Shown here one piece after another: positions 48,681 to 57,169 of a stretch of 64,000 nt of DNA (the stretch's first letter is position 1; each line of letters opens with the position of its first letter). Where the stretch lies: NCBI GenBank assembly GCA_018242185.1, contig JAFECK010000025.1:1-64000 (forward strand), given 5' to 3'. Below the pieces are notes generated by a model, which was not told the origin of the DNA, did no database searches, and saw only the letters and a list, made by a program, of their open reading frames with translations. Source of the DNA: Pseudomonadota bacterium (GTDB lineage: Bacteria; Pseudomonadota; Alphaproteobacteria; Rickettsiales; Midichloriaceae). Position numbers and translations under genes: made by a program.

Positions 48681-49265
48681 TTACTGAACCAGGACCTCGT
48701 CGAATAATATATCCGCCACTTGTGCTGGATAGGTGAGCTTATTCACTCGCAACAACAGCTCTTCTCGTAGACGGTATAAGCCAACCGAGCCTTGCATATC
48801 TGAAGGGCGCAACTCTCGCAAGTATAGCTGGAATATATCCCGAATCTTGGGCATATTTTCCTCTATAGTTGATCTATCTTTCGGATCGCTCACTTCTAGC
48901 TTGATCTTAAGTTTGAGGAAGCTAGCGCCTTTGCCACCTGTGTTGAGATTGACGAGGAAGGGATCAACGTCTATGAAAGCCTTGCTCGGCCCTTTGGCGC
49001 CCTCGCCGTGTTCAGCTCCTCCATGCTCCGCATTACTACTTTGGTGACCGCCGCCCGTGCTAAGTTTTTTCATTACAAATAAGCCTGCACTAGCAATTAA
49101 TATGAGGGCAAAAACTGAAGCGATAATAATTGCTAGCTTGGGCCGTTTGCCTTTATTCTGGCTTACCCCTTCACCACCTTCGCCTTCAACGTCACCGCTT
49201 ACTTCTTCTTCGCTACCCTCTTGGCTTTTCTTTTCTTCTTCCGTGTGTTCGACAAACATATGCAC
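48681..49265 (-). CDS. fliL: Flagellar basal body protein FliL
   Basis: FliL supports stator function in the flagellar motor. The 194-residue protein has an acidic cytoplasmic start of about 42 residues, one span (about 46-66), a glycine/His/Glu-rich linker and the periplasmic FliL domain. That domain shows 'FIDVDPFLVNLNTGGKGASF', 'LKLKIKLEVSD' and a final 'LYRLREELLLRVN'. The acidic head (many Glu/Gly) is longer than usual. It is the first gene of the fliL-fliM-DUF6468-motE unit. Confidence 0.92.
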   Translation of the reverse strand: MHMFVEHTEEEKKSQEGSEEEVSGDVEGEGGEGVSQNKGKRPKLAIIIASVFALILIASAGLFVMKKLSTGGGHQSSNAEHGGAEHGEGAKGPSKAFIDVDPFLVNLNTGGKGASFLKLKIKLEVSDPKDRSTIEENMPKIRDIFQLYLRELRPSDMQGSVGLYRLREELLLRVNKLTYPAQVADILFDEVLVQ

Positions 49266-49413
49266 CCTATCTTAATTATTAATGTTACATTAAGGAGGTT
49301 GCTTGCTTTGTTCAACAGGAAAAGTGAGCTGGCAACGTTTTTAATACACTATTATGACAGCGCTGATTTGCGCCAATTTTCCGGCAAGATCAGTAATTTT
49401 ACAAGTAATCTTA

Positions 49414-49442
49414 TTGCTAAAGTGGTCCAAGTATGTTATAAT
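49414..49442 (+). promoter_or_regulatory. Strong sigma-70 promoter
   Basis: TTGCTA and TATAAT are separated by 17 bases, 30 bases before the ATG of the unknown membrane protein at 49473. A TAGAGG box lies before that ATG. Confidence 0.55.
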
Positions 49443-49472
49443 ACCAAACAATCATCCTAATAGAGGTTTATA

Positions 49473-50456
49473 ATGCATCAAAGAGTATTTTATCGAAGTG
49501 AGTTAAAAGAAGCTATGGCGGCAATTAGGCATAAAGTTGAGCTTTCTGAAGAGAAAGGCTTTAGATATGCCGATAAAACACTTATAAGCTGGTCTTCAGG
49601 CTGCTTTTTTTTCGGTGGTGCAGCCGGGTTATCTATGATAGGGGTTTCAATCTATAGCGCAACAATGCATGGAATAGAGCTGCCTGGGTATGTATTTTTA
49701 ATCGCTGCAGGGACTTATATTGCTACCTATGGCATTGAATTCGTTAGCTATTTTGCAAGGCGTAACACTTTGGCAAAACAAGCTGAGAGGAGTGAAATTG
49801 GCGAAGGTTGGTGGGTACCTTTAGTGACTGAATCATTAGGCCCTTATTATGTGGCTTCTGCGGTGCTAGCTGCTGGTTATATTGGTGCACAACTTTATCT
49901 TCAAGCAGTGCTAAATTCAGCTATGACAGCGGAATTCGCCGCTATAACCGGCGCTATAATGGGTGCAGTTCTCGCTATACCAAGCATCTGGGTAGGCCCA
50001 GCTAGATATTTGCAAGGCGGATTGGCGCATGGCTGGGACATAGTGGCTTCGGCCCTAGCAGGTGCAGCAGCTCTATACGTTGGGCATCTCACTGCTGAAG
50101 CATTCTTCATCCATATGATAGGTAAAACAGCAAGCTGGGAGCTTTCTTTAGTGTTTATCGCAGGCATCGCTATGCCAGTTTACGCAGTGGGCAAAATCTT
50201 CTGCAGCTCTGGATTGGAAGGTGGAATGACAGTTGCTGCATATATGATTGCTGGGGCAGAAAAAGGGAGTGTTTCTGCAGTGGCGATGCAGCAGGGGCCT
50301 CAACAGCAACAGCAAGAACAACAGCCACGGTCACAATATCAGCCGCCGGTACAATATTATGTCTACTCTGGGAGTAATCCGCAAAGTACTGGATATAGCT
50401 TTAACCCCAACAACTTTATTTACCATTCGTCTACGCAATTTGTGCAGCATCAATAA
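49473..50456 (+). CDS. Unknown multi-span membrane protein with Gln-rich tail
   Basis: I do not recognise this 327-residue protein. A charged N-terminus of about 35 residues precedes six or seven hydrophobic spans (about 38-265), many rich in Ala and Gly. The last 60 residues are polar and low-complexity: a Gln run with 'QQQQQEQQPRSQYQPP', then Tyr/Ser/Asn-rich sequence. It is driven by its own strong promoter and lies between two flagellar gene groups, but nothing in it resembles a flagellar protein. The Gln/Tyr-rich tail could mediate aggregation or host-protein contact, which is speculation. Confidence 0.65.
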   Translation: MHQRVFYRSELKEAMAAIRHKVELSEEKGFRYADKTLISWSSGCFFFGGAAGLSMIGVSIYSATMHGIELPGYVFLIAAGTYIATYGIEFVSYFARRNTLAKQAERSEIGEGWWVPLVTESLGPYYVASAVLAAGYIGAQLYLQAVLNSAMTAEFAAITGAIMGAVLAIPSIWVGPARYLQGGLAHGWDIVASALAGAAALYVGHLTAEAFFIHMIGKTASWELSLVFIAGIAMPVYAVGKIFCSSGLEGGMTVAAYMIAGAEKGSVSAVAMQQGPQQQQQEQQPRSQYQPPVQYYVYSGSNPQSTGYSFNPNNFIYHSSTQFVQHQ

Positions 50457-50463
50457 TAGGTAC

Positions 50464-51147
50464 TTAGGCATACCCCTTTAGCAGTTCCAGGAAATTAGCG
50501 TGATCCGGAATATAACCATCCGCCATGGGCAACAGCTCTTCGTGGTGGCCATATTTGCTCACGCCGAATAGCACCGCCCGGCAGCCAAAGTTGCTGGCGC
50601 ACTCTAGGTCAATCTTGGTATCACCCACCAGCCATACCTTGCTATGCTCATAATGTGGCAGATTTTCCAGCGCCTTCGTCGGCATATCTATAGCCGGCTT
50701 GTCTTTAGGCGTATCGGTTGCTCCTACCACCATGTCGAAATATTTTCCCCAACCTAAAACCTCCACTTCTTTACGTAGGAACTTACCGGTTTTATTGCTG
50801 ACTATGCTCAAATATACCCCTATACGGCACAGCTCAGTTAGCACGGCTTCTGCGCCTGGTAAAGCCTGTAGATAATCGAGGTGGACTTCCTGGTATATCT
50901 GATGGAACTTGCGGCCAGCTTCCTCCCACTGATCCCCAAATATGTGAGGGAAGGCTTCGCGCATGGAGCGATGTGACCTAGCAGTCACCTCCTCTTCGCT
51001 CCATTCGGGCATCCCATAACTTTTGAGGGTCAAATTGAGCACGGTGTGTAACAATTGCCAAGAATCCACCAAGGTGTTATCCCAGTCGAAAAGCACTGCT
51101 TGCGGTTTTTGTTGCAACAAATGGTGTGGTTCTTGTACCATATACAC
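50464..51147 (-). CDS. gph: HAD-family phosphatase, phosphoglycolate phosphatase-like
   Basis: The 227-residue protein is a HAD hydrolase with motif I 'VLFDWDNTLVDSW' (nucleophile and acid/base Asp), a helical cap, motif II 'LSIVSNKTG', the Lys in 'TPKDKPA' and motif IV 'VWLVGDTKIDLECA'. The layout fits Gph, which clears 2-phosphoglycolate formed in DNA repair, though other small phosphates are possible. It starts right after the hpf stop, so the two are cotranscribed. Confidence 0.85.
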   Translation of the reverse strand: MYMVQEPHHLLQQKPQAVLFDWDNTLVDSWQLLHTVLNLTLKSYGMPEWSEEEVTARSHRSMREAFPHIFGDQWEEAGRKFHQIYQEVHLDYLQALPGAEAVLTELCRIGVYLSIVSNKTGKFLRKEVEVLGWGKYFDMVVGATDTPKDKPAIDMPTKALENLPHYEHSKVWLVGDTKIDLECASNFGCRAVLFGVSKYGHHEELLPMADGYIPDHANFLELLKGYA

Positions 51148-51729
51148 CTACGGTTTTAAGGTGGTTTCCACCCAAGCGATATTACCATCTTTCCTATAGT
51201 AGAGCATGTTAACCGCCCCACTAACGGCATTAATAAATAATAAAGATGGCGCCCCTAGCATGTCCATGCGTTCCACTGCGCGGCTAACACTTAAACGCTC
51301 CACTTTCATCGGGTGTTCGCTAATGATGGCAGGATTGCCGCCATCTTCATATTCTTCATCCGTGCCTTCTTCGGTGTGAGGCGCTACGAAAACTCGCTTG
51401 ACTGCATCCATTCCCTCGCGATATCTCTTGTATATATCGTGCAGCTTATCTTTATGCCGCCGTAACTGTTTTGCTACTTTAGCTATGGCGACGTCCACGC
51501 TATGATATGGGTCTGTGTCGTCGGATTCGCCCCTGATTATAGTGCCCTTACCTATCCCTTCCTGCACGGTTATATCAACATGGAAGAAATGTGTGCGCTT
51601 AGAAATAGTAACATGCGCATATACCGCCTCCTTGAAGTACTGCTCTATCTTCGATTTCATTTCAGACCTAACATAATCCGTTAAAGAATCACCCATCTCC
51701 AAGTGCTTGCCCGAAACCACTATCTGCAT
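51148..51729 (-). CDS. hpf: Ribosome hibernation promoting factor, long form
   Basis: Long HPF joins 70S ribosomes into inactive 100S dimers in starvation. The 193-residue protein has the N-terminal S30AE domain ('QIVVSGKHLEMGDSLTDYV', 'DVAIAKVAKQLRRHKDKL') and the C-terminal dimerisation domain ('RVERMDMLGAPSLLFINA' in shifted form 'AVERMDMLGAPSLLFINA', then 'VNMLYYRKDGNIAWVE'). Both halves are intact. With a full RelA/SpoT enzyme at 57170 it shows that stringent/starvation control is kept. Confidence 0.93.
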   Translation of the reverse strand: MQIVVSGKHLEMGDSLTDYVRSEMKSKIEQYFKEAVYAHVTISKRTHFFHVDITVQEGIGKGTIIRGESDDTDPYHSVDVAIAKVAKQLRRHKDKLHDIYKRYREGMDAVKRVFVAPHTEEGTDEEYEDGGNPAIISEHPMKVERLSVSRAVERMDMLGAPSLLFINAVSGAVNMLYYRKDGNIAWVETTLKP

Positions 51730-51884
51730 ACCTGTTCCTCCATTATTGCAAATTTTCGCTTATGAAGAGTATAAATACACCAACCTTAATATGAGAGCAA
51801 GGGGTATCATTTTAATATTATATTTACATTTCATGCTCAACTGGGTTAGCATATACCCTGACTATAGTATTTAAGTAGGGTCGG

Positions 51885-53498
51885 ATGGATCTGTTACGTG
51901 CAATTGGTGGTACTCGGCTTCTTGGGTTAGCATTCGCTGTAATAGCGATATTAGTAATACTGATTTTTGGTGTTATGAAGTTTAGCGGACCCATCATGGT
52001 GCCTCTTTACTCTAATTTGAGTGTAGAAGATAGCAGCATGATTATCTCACGGCTGCAAGCTATGAATATTCCTTATGAGTCAAGCTCAGATGGTAAGCAG
52101 ATTATGGTGCCAAGCAAGCAGGTGTTTTCTCTGCGAATGTCGCTTGCGCAAGAAGGTATTCCACATACCGGTAACATAGTGGGGTATGAGATATTTGATA
52201 AATCAGAGCCGCTAGGATCTTCGCAATTTGTGCATAACGTTAATCTAGTGCGTGCTTTAGAGGGTGAGTTATCACGTACTATCAGTAGTATTAGCCAGAT
52301 TGATCATGCTAGGGTGCATTTGGTAATACCCCGCAAGGAGCTCTTTTCAAAGACCGGCACGGAGCCTTCTGCTTCAGTAATACTTAAGACTAGAGGAGGG
52401 CAAAATCTCAGCCGCGACGAAATCGCAGCTATCAGCTATTTAGTTGCGCATGCGGTCCCTGGCCTCAATGTAGAGAAGGTGGCAATAGTGGATAGCCTTG
52501 GGCGGCCTCTCAAGATTGGCTCTGGTGAACAACCTTCTGCAACCATGTCTGCGACTTCTAATGAATACCAAAACAATCTCGAGCAAAAACTAGAAAACGA
52601 GATAACAGAGCTTGTGGAGCGCTCCGTTGGCATAGGTAAGGCTAAAGTCAACGTAACTGCAGAAATAGATTTTGACCGGGAAATGGTAAACACTGAAACC
52701 TTTGATCCTAACGGGCAAGTTCTTCGTTCACGCAAGGTTAGCGAGGAAAACGATAAAGAGCGTAATAGCTCGGAATCAGTTTCTGTATCAGGTAATGTTC
52801 CAGGTAGTGCTACAAGTGGGGGTAGTGGCGGGAAAGAGCTAAGTAGAAGCGATGAGGTTCTGAATTATGAAATAAGCCGCACGGTTTCTAATAAGATTAT
52901 AGAAGGTGGGCATATCAAAAAGTTGTCCATAGCTATTCTCGTGGATGGTATGTATGAGTCTGATAAAGACGGCAAAACCGCTACGTATAAAGAGCGTGCA
53001 CCTGAAGAGCTGGATAAGCTGAAGGCATTGGTGATTTCTGCGGTAGGGTTTGACTCTGCACGCGGGGACAAAATCGAAATTGCTAACTTGCGGTTTGCCT
53101 CAGAATTTGTTGCCACACATAACTCTTATGGCTTTGTGGATTGGGTGAAAACCGACTTGCGCGATGCGGTCCAGAGTGTAGTGATAGGTATAGTGATGGT
53201 GCTAGTGGTAATGCTTGTGATACGTCCCGTAGTATTGAAAAGTTTAGAGATTATCAAAGAGCGCCATGAATACGAGCGGCGCATTCGAGAAGCTGCAGCT
53301 CTTGCACGAGAAAAAGCAGAGGAGAAAAAGCGGGAGGAAGGTATGGATGGATTATTAGCGGATGGTAATATCGCTGATGTTGTGGGGGGTAATGAAGAAA
53401 GGCGTCGCAGTAGTATGATTCGCAAGCTTAATGAATTGGTTGATCAGAGCCCAGAAGATGCTGTGGCAATCATTCGCAATTGGTTATATCAGGATTAA
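51885..53498 (+). CDS. fliF: Flagellar MS-ring protein FliF
   Basis: FliF forms the MS-ring in the inner membrane, the foundation of the flagellum. The 537-residue protein has a first span (about 13-33), ring-building motifs ('VPLYSNLSVEDSSMIISRL', 'MSLAQEGIPHTGNIVGYEIF', 'ALEGELSRTISSI', 'HARVHLVIPRKELF') and a glycine/serine-rich beta-collar loop. A second span lies near 430-450, and the C-terminal FliG-binding tail ends 'DAVAIIRNWLYQD'. Complete and normal in length. It is followed by fliG after three bases. No flagellar-sigma promoter was recognised upstream. Confidence 0.96.
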   Translation: MDLLRAIGGTRLLGLAFAVIAILVILIFGVMKFSGPIMVPLYSNLSVEDSSMIISRLQAMNIPYESSSDGKQIMVPSKQVFSLRMSLAQEGIPHTGNIVGYEIFDKSEPLGSSQFVHNVNLVRALEGELSRTISSISQIDHARVHLVIPRKELFSKTGTEPSASVILKTRGGQNLSRDEIAAISYLVAHAVPGLNVEKVAIVDSLGRPLKIGSGEQPSATMSATSNEYQNNLEQKLENEITELVERSVGIGKAKVNVTAEIDFDREMVNTETFDPNGQVLRSRKVSEENDKERNSSESVSVSGNVPGSATSGGSGGKELSRSDEVLNYEISRTVSNKIIEGGHIKKLSIAILVDGMYESDKDGKTATYKERAPEELDKLKALVISAVGFDSARGDKIEIANLRFASEFVATHNSYGFVDWVKTDLRDAVQSVVIGIVMVLVVMLVIRPVVLKSLEIIKERHEYERRIREAAALAREKAEEKKREEGMDGLLADGNIADVVGGNEERRRSSMIRKLNELVDQSPEDAVAIIRNWLYQD

Positions 53499-53501
53499 CG
53501 T

Positions 53502-54488
53502 ATGATTGGTGGAGTAGAAAAAGTTGCAACTTTAATGTTAATGGTAACCCAGGATAATGCCTCCAAAATATTTGGATTACTTGAAGAAGAGGAGATTAAG
53601 CTGATCTCTCAGGCTATGAGTCGTCTCGGATTAATACCGCCTGATACTATAGAACAATTAATCTCCGAATTCCAAAATGGCATGGTGGATAGCGCCTCTT
53701 ATTTAGGTAATTTGCAAAGCACTGAACGTTTCCTGCGCAAAATATTGGGTAAAGACAAAGTCGAGGGGATTCTCGAAGACATACGTGGGCCTGCTGGCCG
53801 CAACATATGGGATAAGTTGAGCAACGTTAGTGATGATGTGCTGGCAAATTATATCAAGAGTGAATATCCCCAAACTGCTGCACTGATTTTAAGCAAACTT
53901 AACCCGCAGCAAGCAGCTGGGGTTTTGACTCAGCTGAACCAAGAGTTTGCTTTTGAAGTGATGAAAAGGATGATTGTCATGGATAACGTAAAGAAGGAGG
54001 TGCTCGATCGCGTGGAGAAAACTTTACGTACCGAGTTTATTGGTAGTTTAGGTAAATCTCAAAAAATCGATCAGAATCAGGTGCTCGCTGAGATATTCAA
54101 TAACTTTGATCGCACGCATGAAGCTGCATTTATGACGATGTTGGAGAAGCATGACTCTTCTATGGCCGAGCGCATTAAGAGTTTAATGTTCACCTTTGAT
54201 GATTTAAAACGGGTCAACACCATTGGCATACAAGCAGTGCTTAAGGCTGTGGATAAAAGTAAGCTGGCTATTGCGTTGAAAGGAGCATCAGAAGAGATTC
54301 GTAAATTGTTCATGGATAATATGTCACAACGTGCTGCTAAGATATTAGCAGAAGATATGGAAAGTATGGGGCCAGTAAAGCTGCGCGATGTGGATAGTGC
54401 TCAATCAGAGATTATTAACCTGACTAAATCATTAATTGCCAGCGGAGAAGCTGAACTCAGTGATAGTGGCGACCAGATGGTTTATTAG
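53502..54488 (+). CDS. fliG: Flagellar motor switch protein FliG
   Basis: FliG sits on FliF and turns ion flow into torque through contact with MotA. The 328-residue protein has its N-terminal FliF-binding domain ('VATLMLMVTQDNASKIFGLL'), the middle armadillo domain with 'SEYPQTAALILSKLNPQQAA', and the C-terminal torque domain ('IKSLMFTFDDLKRV', 'LFMDNMSQRAAKILAEDM'). The charged torque-helix residues are preserved. The gene is intact. Only fliF precedes it; fliH, fliI and fliN are not adjacent. Confidence 0.96.
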   Translation: MIGGVEKVATLMLMVTQDNASKIFGLLEEEEIKLISQAMSRLGLIPPDTIEQLISEFQNGMVDSASYLGNLQSTERFLRKILGKDKVEGILEDIRGPAGRNIWDKLSNVSDDVLANYIKSEYPQTAALILSKLNPQQAAGVLTQLNQEFAFEVMKRMIVMDNVKKEVLDRVEKTLRTEFIGSLGKSQKIDQNQVLAEIFNNFDRTHEAAFMTMLEKHDSSMAERIKSLMFTFDDLKRVNTIGIQAVLKAVDKSKLAIALKGASEEIRKLFMDNMSQRAAKILAEDMESMGPVKLRDVDSAQSEIINLTKSLIASGEAELSDSGDQMVY

Positions 54489-54578
54489 GTGTGTCGACAG
54501 CACCTAGGGTGCAGAGCTGCACAAAGCCTAACTTATTAAGTTTGCAATAAGTTTTTAATGTAGGCTAAAAAGGCCTAT

Positions 54579-54608
54579 AAATGTTATGGTGTGGCTTGAC
54601 CACGCCAT
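54579..54608. repeat. Copy 2 of a dispersed repeat, with perfect hairpin
   Basis: ATGGTGTGG (54586-54594) pairs with CCACGCCAT (54600-54608) around the loop CTTGA, with one G-T pair. The left part, 54579-54601, matches 35836-35858 at 20 of 23 positions. The form suggests a small palindromic mobile or interspersed element. Confidence 0.55.
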
Positions 54609-54794
54609 CCAGAAAATTAAGCAAGATTAATATTATGAATGAAATTGCATAGTTGAGCATTGACCAAAGCATATCTTGTAAGTATAGCATTTGCTGGATT
54701 GTGCGATCAAGTCGCATAATGACATGGCCGTAAAATTATTATTATATATTAAGTATTGCGCAGCCCTGCCTGGGGTGGAGCAACAAGATTAGCT

Positions 54795-54823
54795 TTTACT
54801 ATTCATAATTGCTCTGCTATAAT
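54795..54823 (+). promoter_or_regulatory. Probable sigma-70 promoter of bamF
   Basis: TTTACT and a perfect TATAAT are separated by 17 bases. Initiation near 54830 leaves a leader of about 40 bases, ending in a strong AGGAGGG box before the bamF ATG. Confidence 0.55.
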
Positions 54824-54870
54824 GACCCCCGTCCCCGATGGCCAAGGGATGAATGTGAATAGGAGGGTTG

Positions 54871-55389
54871 ATGCGATACCGGTACATTTTGCTGGCAATT
54901 TCTTTTGTGCTAAGTGGCTGTACAAATGTGAAATCACAGCTGGGCATACAAAAGAATGCTCCTGATGAGTTTAGTATAGTCTCTAAACCAAATTTACATA
55001 TTCCTCAAACCTTTGATTTGCCGGCGCCAGGGATGATGGTGGAGCACAATAGCGCAAAACCGCGGGCCATGGAGCTGACTCCAGGAGAGGTGGAGCTAAT
55101 GCAGATGGTTAGAGGCAATGAAGCAGGTAGCTATAAGTCTATACGCGCCTTGATTGACAGCGAATATAACTCAGTTAAGAACAAAAATAAATCTAAGGGA
55201 GTTGTGAGGAGAACGGTAGCTAAACTAAACGACAAAAACGCTCTTAGCATAATAGATCCAGAGAAAGAAGCTGAGAGATTGGAGGAAAATAAACGATTAA
55301 ACAAAAGAATAAACGAAGGGAAGATACCTACAAAGAATGCTGATAAAGCTACGTTAGATAGAATATTCGGCACAGAAATATTTAGTTAA
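54871..55389 (+). CDS. bamF: BamF-type lipoprotein (DUF3035)
   Basis: BamF is an alphaproteobacterial lipoprotein subunit of the beta-barrel assembly machine. The 172-residue precursor has a lipobox ending in Cys17 ('ISFVLSGC'). The mature protein starts with the family pattern 'TNVKSQLGIQKNAPDEFSIV', then 'HIPQTFDLPAPG' and 'LTPGEVELMQM'. The C-terminal 60 residues are charged and helical. The ATG at 54871 follows AGGAGGG. An adjacent TTG one codon earlier is less likely. It is followed after 11 bases by another lipoprotein gene (DUF3576), making an envelope pair. Confidence 0.88.
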   Translation: MRYRYILLAISFVLSGCTNVKSQLGIQKNAPDEFSIVSKPNLHIPQTFDLPAPGMMVEHNSAKPRAMELTPGEVELMQMVRGNEAGSYKSIRALIDSEYNSVKNKNKSKGVVRRTVAKLNDKNALSIIDPEKEAERLEENKRLNKRINEGKIPTKNADKATLDRIFGTEIFS

Positions 55390-55400
55390 TAGGAGGAACA

Positions 55401-55928
55401 ATGATCAAGAAAAGTAAAATTATAGTAGGGCTAATTGCGTTGCTGGCACTCACTGCATGCGTAAATTTCCCACTAACAGTAGATAGTAGCAGTTATCCAA
55501 AGCCTAGAGAGCAAATTGAGTTGGAGAGAATAGGTAAATTAACAGGTGATGATGGTATCATAGTTTCTATGGGTAGTAATAAACGGCAGAGCAAGTCGGG
55601 TAAAAACATGATGCCGGTTAATAGTTATCTGTGGAGAGCAGGCCTAGATACTATCTATTTTATGCCAATTGAGAAGATAGACCCATTCGCTGGAGTTATT
55701 ATGACTGGTTGGTATAGCACTCCCGGCAACACTCATGAGCGTTTCAAGCTGAACATTTTTATTCTAAGCGGAGAGCTTCGCTCGGATTCGCTCAAAGTCA
55801 GCGCATTTAGGCAGCTACAGCAGGGCAAACGCTGGGGACAAGAAGAGGAAAGCCGCACTATAGCAAACGCATTTGAAGAAAAAATATTAATGCGTGCCCG
55901 TTCGATCAAGGTTGGTGAGCAGGAATAA
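55401..55928 (+). CDS. DUF3576 lipoprotein
   Basis: The 175-residue precursor has a lipobox with Cys20 ('LLALTAC') and a compact beta-rich domain. Conserved-looking segments are 'NSYLWRAGLDTIYFMPI', 'AGVIMTGWYSTPG' and 'RFKLNIFILSGELRSDSLKV'. These match DUF3576, a family of outer-membrane or periplasmic lipoproteins found widely in Alphaproteobacteria. Its function is not known. AGGAGG precedes the ATG. Tight spacing with bamF and hemJ (three bases) points to one transcript. Confidence 0.88.
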   Translation: MIKKSKIIVGLIALLALTACVNFPLTVDSSSYPKPREQIELERIGKLTGDDGIIVSMGSNKRQSKSGKNMMPVNSYLWRAGLDTIYFMPIEKIDPFAGVIMTGWYSTPGNTHERFKLNIFILSGELRSDSLKVSAFRQLQQGKRWGQEEESRTIANAFEEKILMRARSIKVGEQE

Positions 55929-55931
55929 CTC

Positions 55932-56390
55932 ATGCTGGAAGCGTATAAACCATTGCTGCAAGAATACTACCTACATCTCAAGGCTCTACACATAATCTTT
56001 GTGATAGCCTGGATGGCCGGTCTGCTTTATATGCCACGCTTATTTGTTTACCATACTCAGGCAACCTTGGGTGGGGAGTTGGACGTTACCTTGCAAACTA
56101 TGGAGAGACGCCTTTATAGAGGGATAATGCTGCCTAGTCTTATAGGTACACTTCTATTCGGTTTTTTGTTGATATCAGCAATAGGTTTGGCAAATTTTGG
56201 CAAATGGCTTCATGTCAAACTTGCTGTTGTGTTAGTTTTATTTGCTATGCATGGGATGATGGGTTGTTATCGTAAGCGGTTTCTTAAAGGTACTAACAAG
56301 CGCTCTGCCTTGTATTATAGGATTTTTAACGAAATTCCAGCTGTGTTAATGGTTGTCATCGTGTTTCTTGTAGTGTTGCAGCCATTTTAA
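55932..56390 (+). CDS. hemJ: Protoporphyrinogen IX oxidase HemJ
   Basis: HemJ oxidises protoporphyrinogen IX to protoporphyrin IX at the inner membrane, an oxygen-independent step of haem synthesis. The 152-residue protein has four spans and the family motifs 'LKALHIIFVIAWMAGLLYMP' (haem-ligand His and conserved Arg nearby), 'MERRLYRGIMLPSL', 'WLHVKLAVVLVLFAMHG' with the second His, and 'RIFNEIPAVLMVVIV'. Length and motifs are standard. With hemB it shows that part of the haem pathway is encoded here, useful for the cytochromes implied by ccmAB and ccoS. Confidence 0.94.
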   Translation: MLEAYKPLLQEYYLHLKALHIIFVIAWMAGLLYMPRLFVYHTQATLGGELDVTLQTMERRLYRGIMLPSLIGTLLFGFLLISAIGLANFGKWLHVKLAVVLVLFAMHGMMGCYRKRFLKGTNKRSALYYRIFNEIPAVLMVVIVFLVVLQPF

Positions 56391-56406
56391 AAAGTTAGGA
56401 GTTACT

Positions 56407-57138
56407 ATGAGCACAATTACTACTAAAAGGTCATCTTCTCGCAGCCCTGATCAAATGAGGCCGGTATCACTAGAAGTAGGTTATACGCGGCATGCAGAAG
56501 GATCTTGCTTGGTATGCTTTGGCAGCACTTGGGTGTTATGCAATGCAACAGTTGAAGAAAAACTGCCTCCGTTTTTGCGTGACAGCAGACAGGGATGGGT
56601 CACCGCTGAATATTCAATGTTACCACGCGCTACTCTCACTAGAACACAGCGTGAAAGAGGTCAAGTGAACGGTCGCACCCAAGAGATACAACGGCTTATC
56701 GGCCGTTCTTTACGCAGTACCGTAAGTCTAAAAGCTTTGGGTGAGCGCCAGATAATAGTCGATTGCGATGTGTTGCAGGCAGATGGTGGTACGCGCACTG
56801 CAGCGATTACTGGCAGTTATGTTGCGCTAGCACTAGCAGTGAATAAGCTTTACCAAGAAGGCAAGCTAAAAGCTATGCCGCAGATGACGCCAATAGCAGC
56901 GGTTTCCTGCGGAATTATTGGCGGACAAGCAATGTTGGATCTGGACTATATCGAGGATGCTGGTGCGGAAGTGGATGCAAACTTTGTTATCAACCATGAG
57001 CGCAAGATTGTTGAGATTCAAGGCACTGCGGAAGCCAAGGCTTTTTCTGAAAATGAGCTATACCAGATGTTGGAACTCGCGCATGCAGGAGTGGCTCAGC
57101 TACTCGAGCTGCAGAGCCAGGCGCTTGATGGGAGGTAA
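56407..57138 (+). CDS. rph: Ribonuclease PH
   Basis: RNase PH is a phosphorolytic 3'-5' exonuclease that trims tRNA 3' ends. The 243-residue protein has 'RSPDQMRPVSLEVGYTRHAE', the phosphate-binding region 'GWVTAEYSMLPRATLTR', 'EIQRLIGRSLRSTV', 'IIVDCDVLQADGGTRTAAIT' and 'GGQAMLDLDYIEDAGAEVD'. All are characteristic, and the protein looks complete. It is the last gene of the bamF-DUF3576-hemJ-rph run and converges on the RelA/SpoT gene with a 31-base gap. Confidence 0.97.
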   Translation: MSTITTKRSSSRSPDQMRPVSLEVGYTRHAEGSCLVCFGSTWVLCNATVEEKLPPFLRDSRQGWVTAEYSMLPRATLTRTQRERGQVNGRTQEIQRLIGRSLRSTVSLKALGERQIIVDCDVLQADGGTRTAAITGSYVALALAVNKLYQEGKLKAMPQMTPIAAVSCGIIGGQAMLDLDYIEDAGAEVDANFVINHERKIVEIQGTAEAKAFSENELYQMLELAHAGVAQLLELQSQALDGR

Positions 57139-57169
57139 TTAACCCTAACAACTATGTAAAAACTCAAAC

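Larger units (their letters stand above)
54489..54870. other. Gene-free 380-base stretch between fliG and bamF
   Basis: It holds a palindromic repeat (54579-54608), a promoter (54795-54823) and a second weaker promoter-like pair (TTGCTG with CATAAT, 18 bases apart, near 54691-54720). No open frame with coding character was found. The rest is AT-rich and featureless. Confidence 0.5.

Noticed and set aside
54756..54965. 69-codon frame before bamF
   Set aside because: It overlaps the promoter, the ribosome-binding site and the signal peptide region of bamF in another frame.
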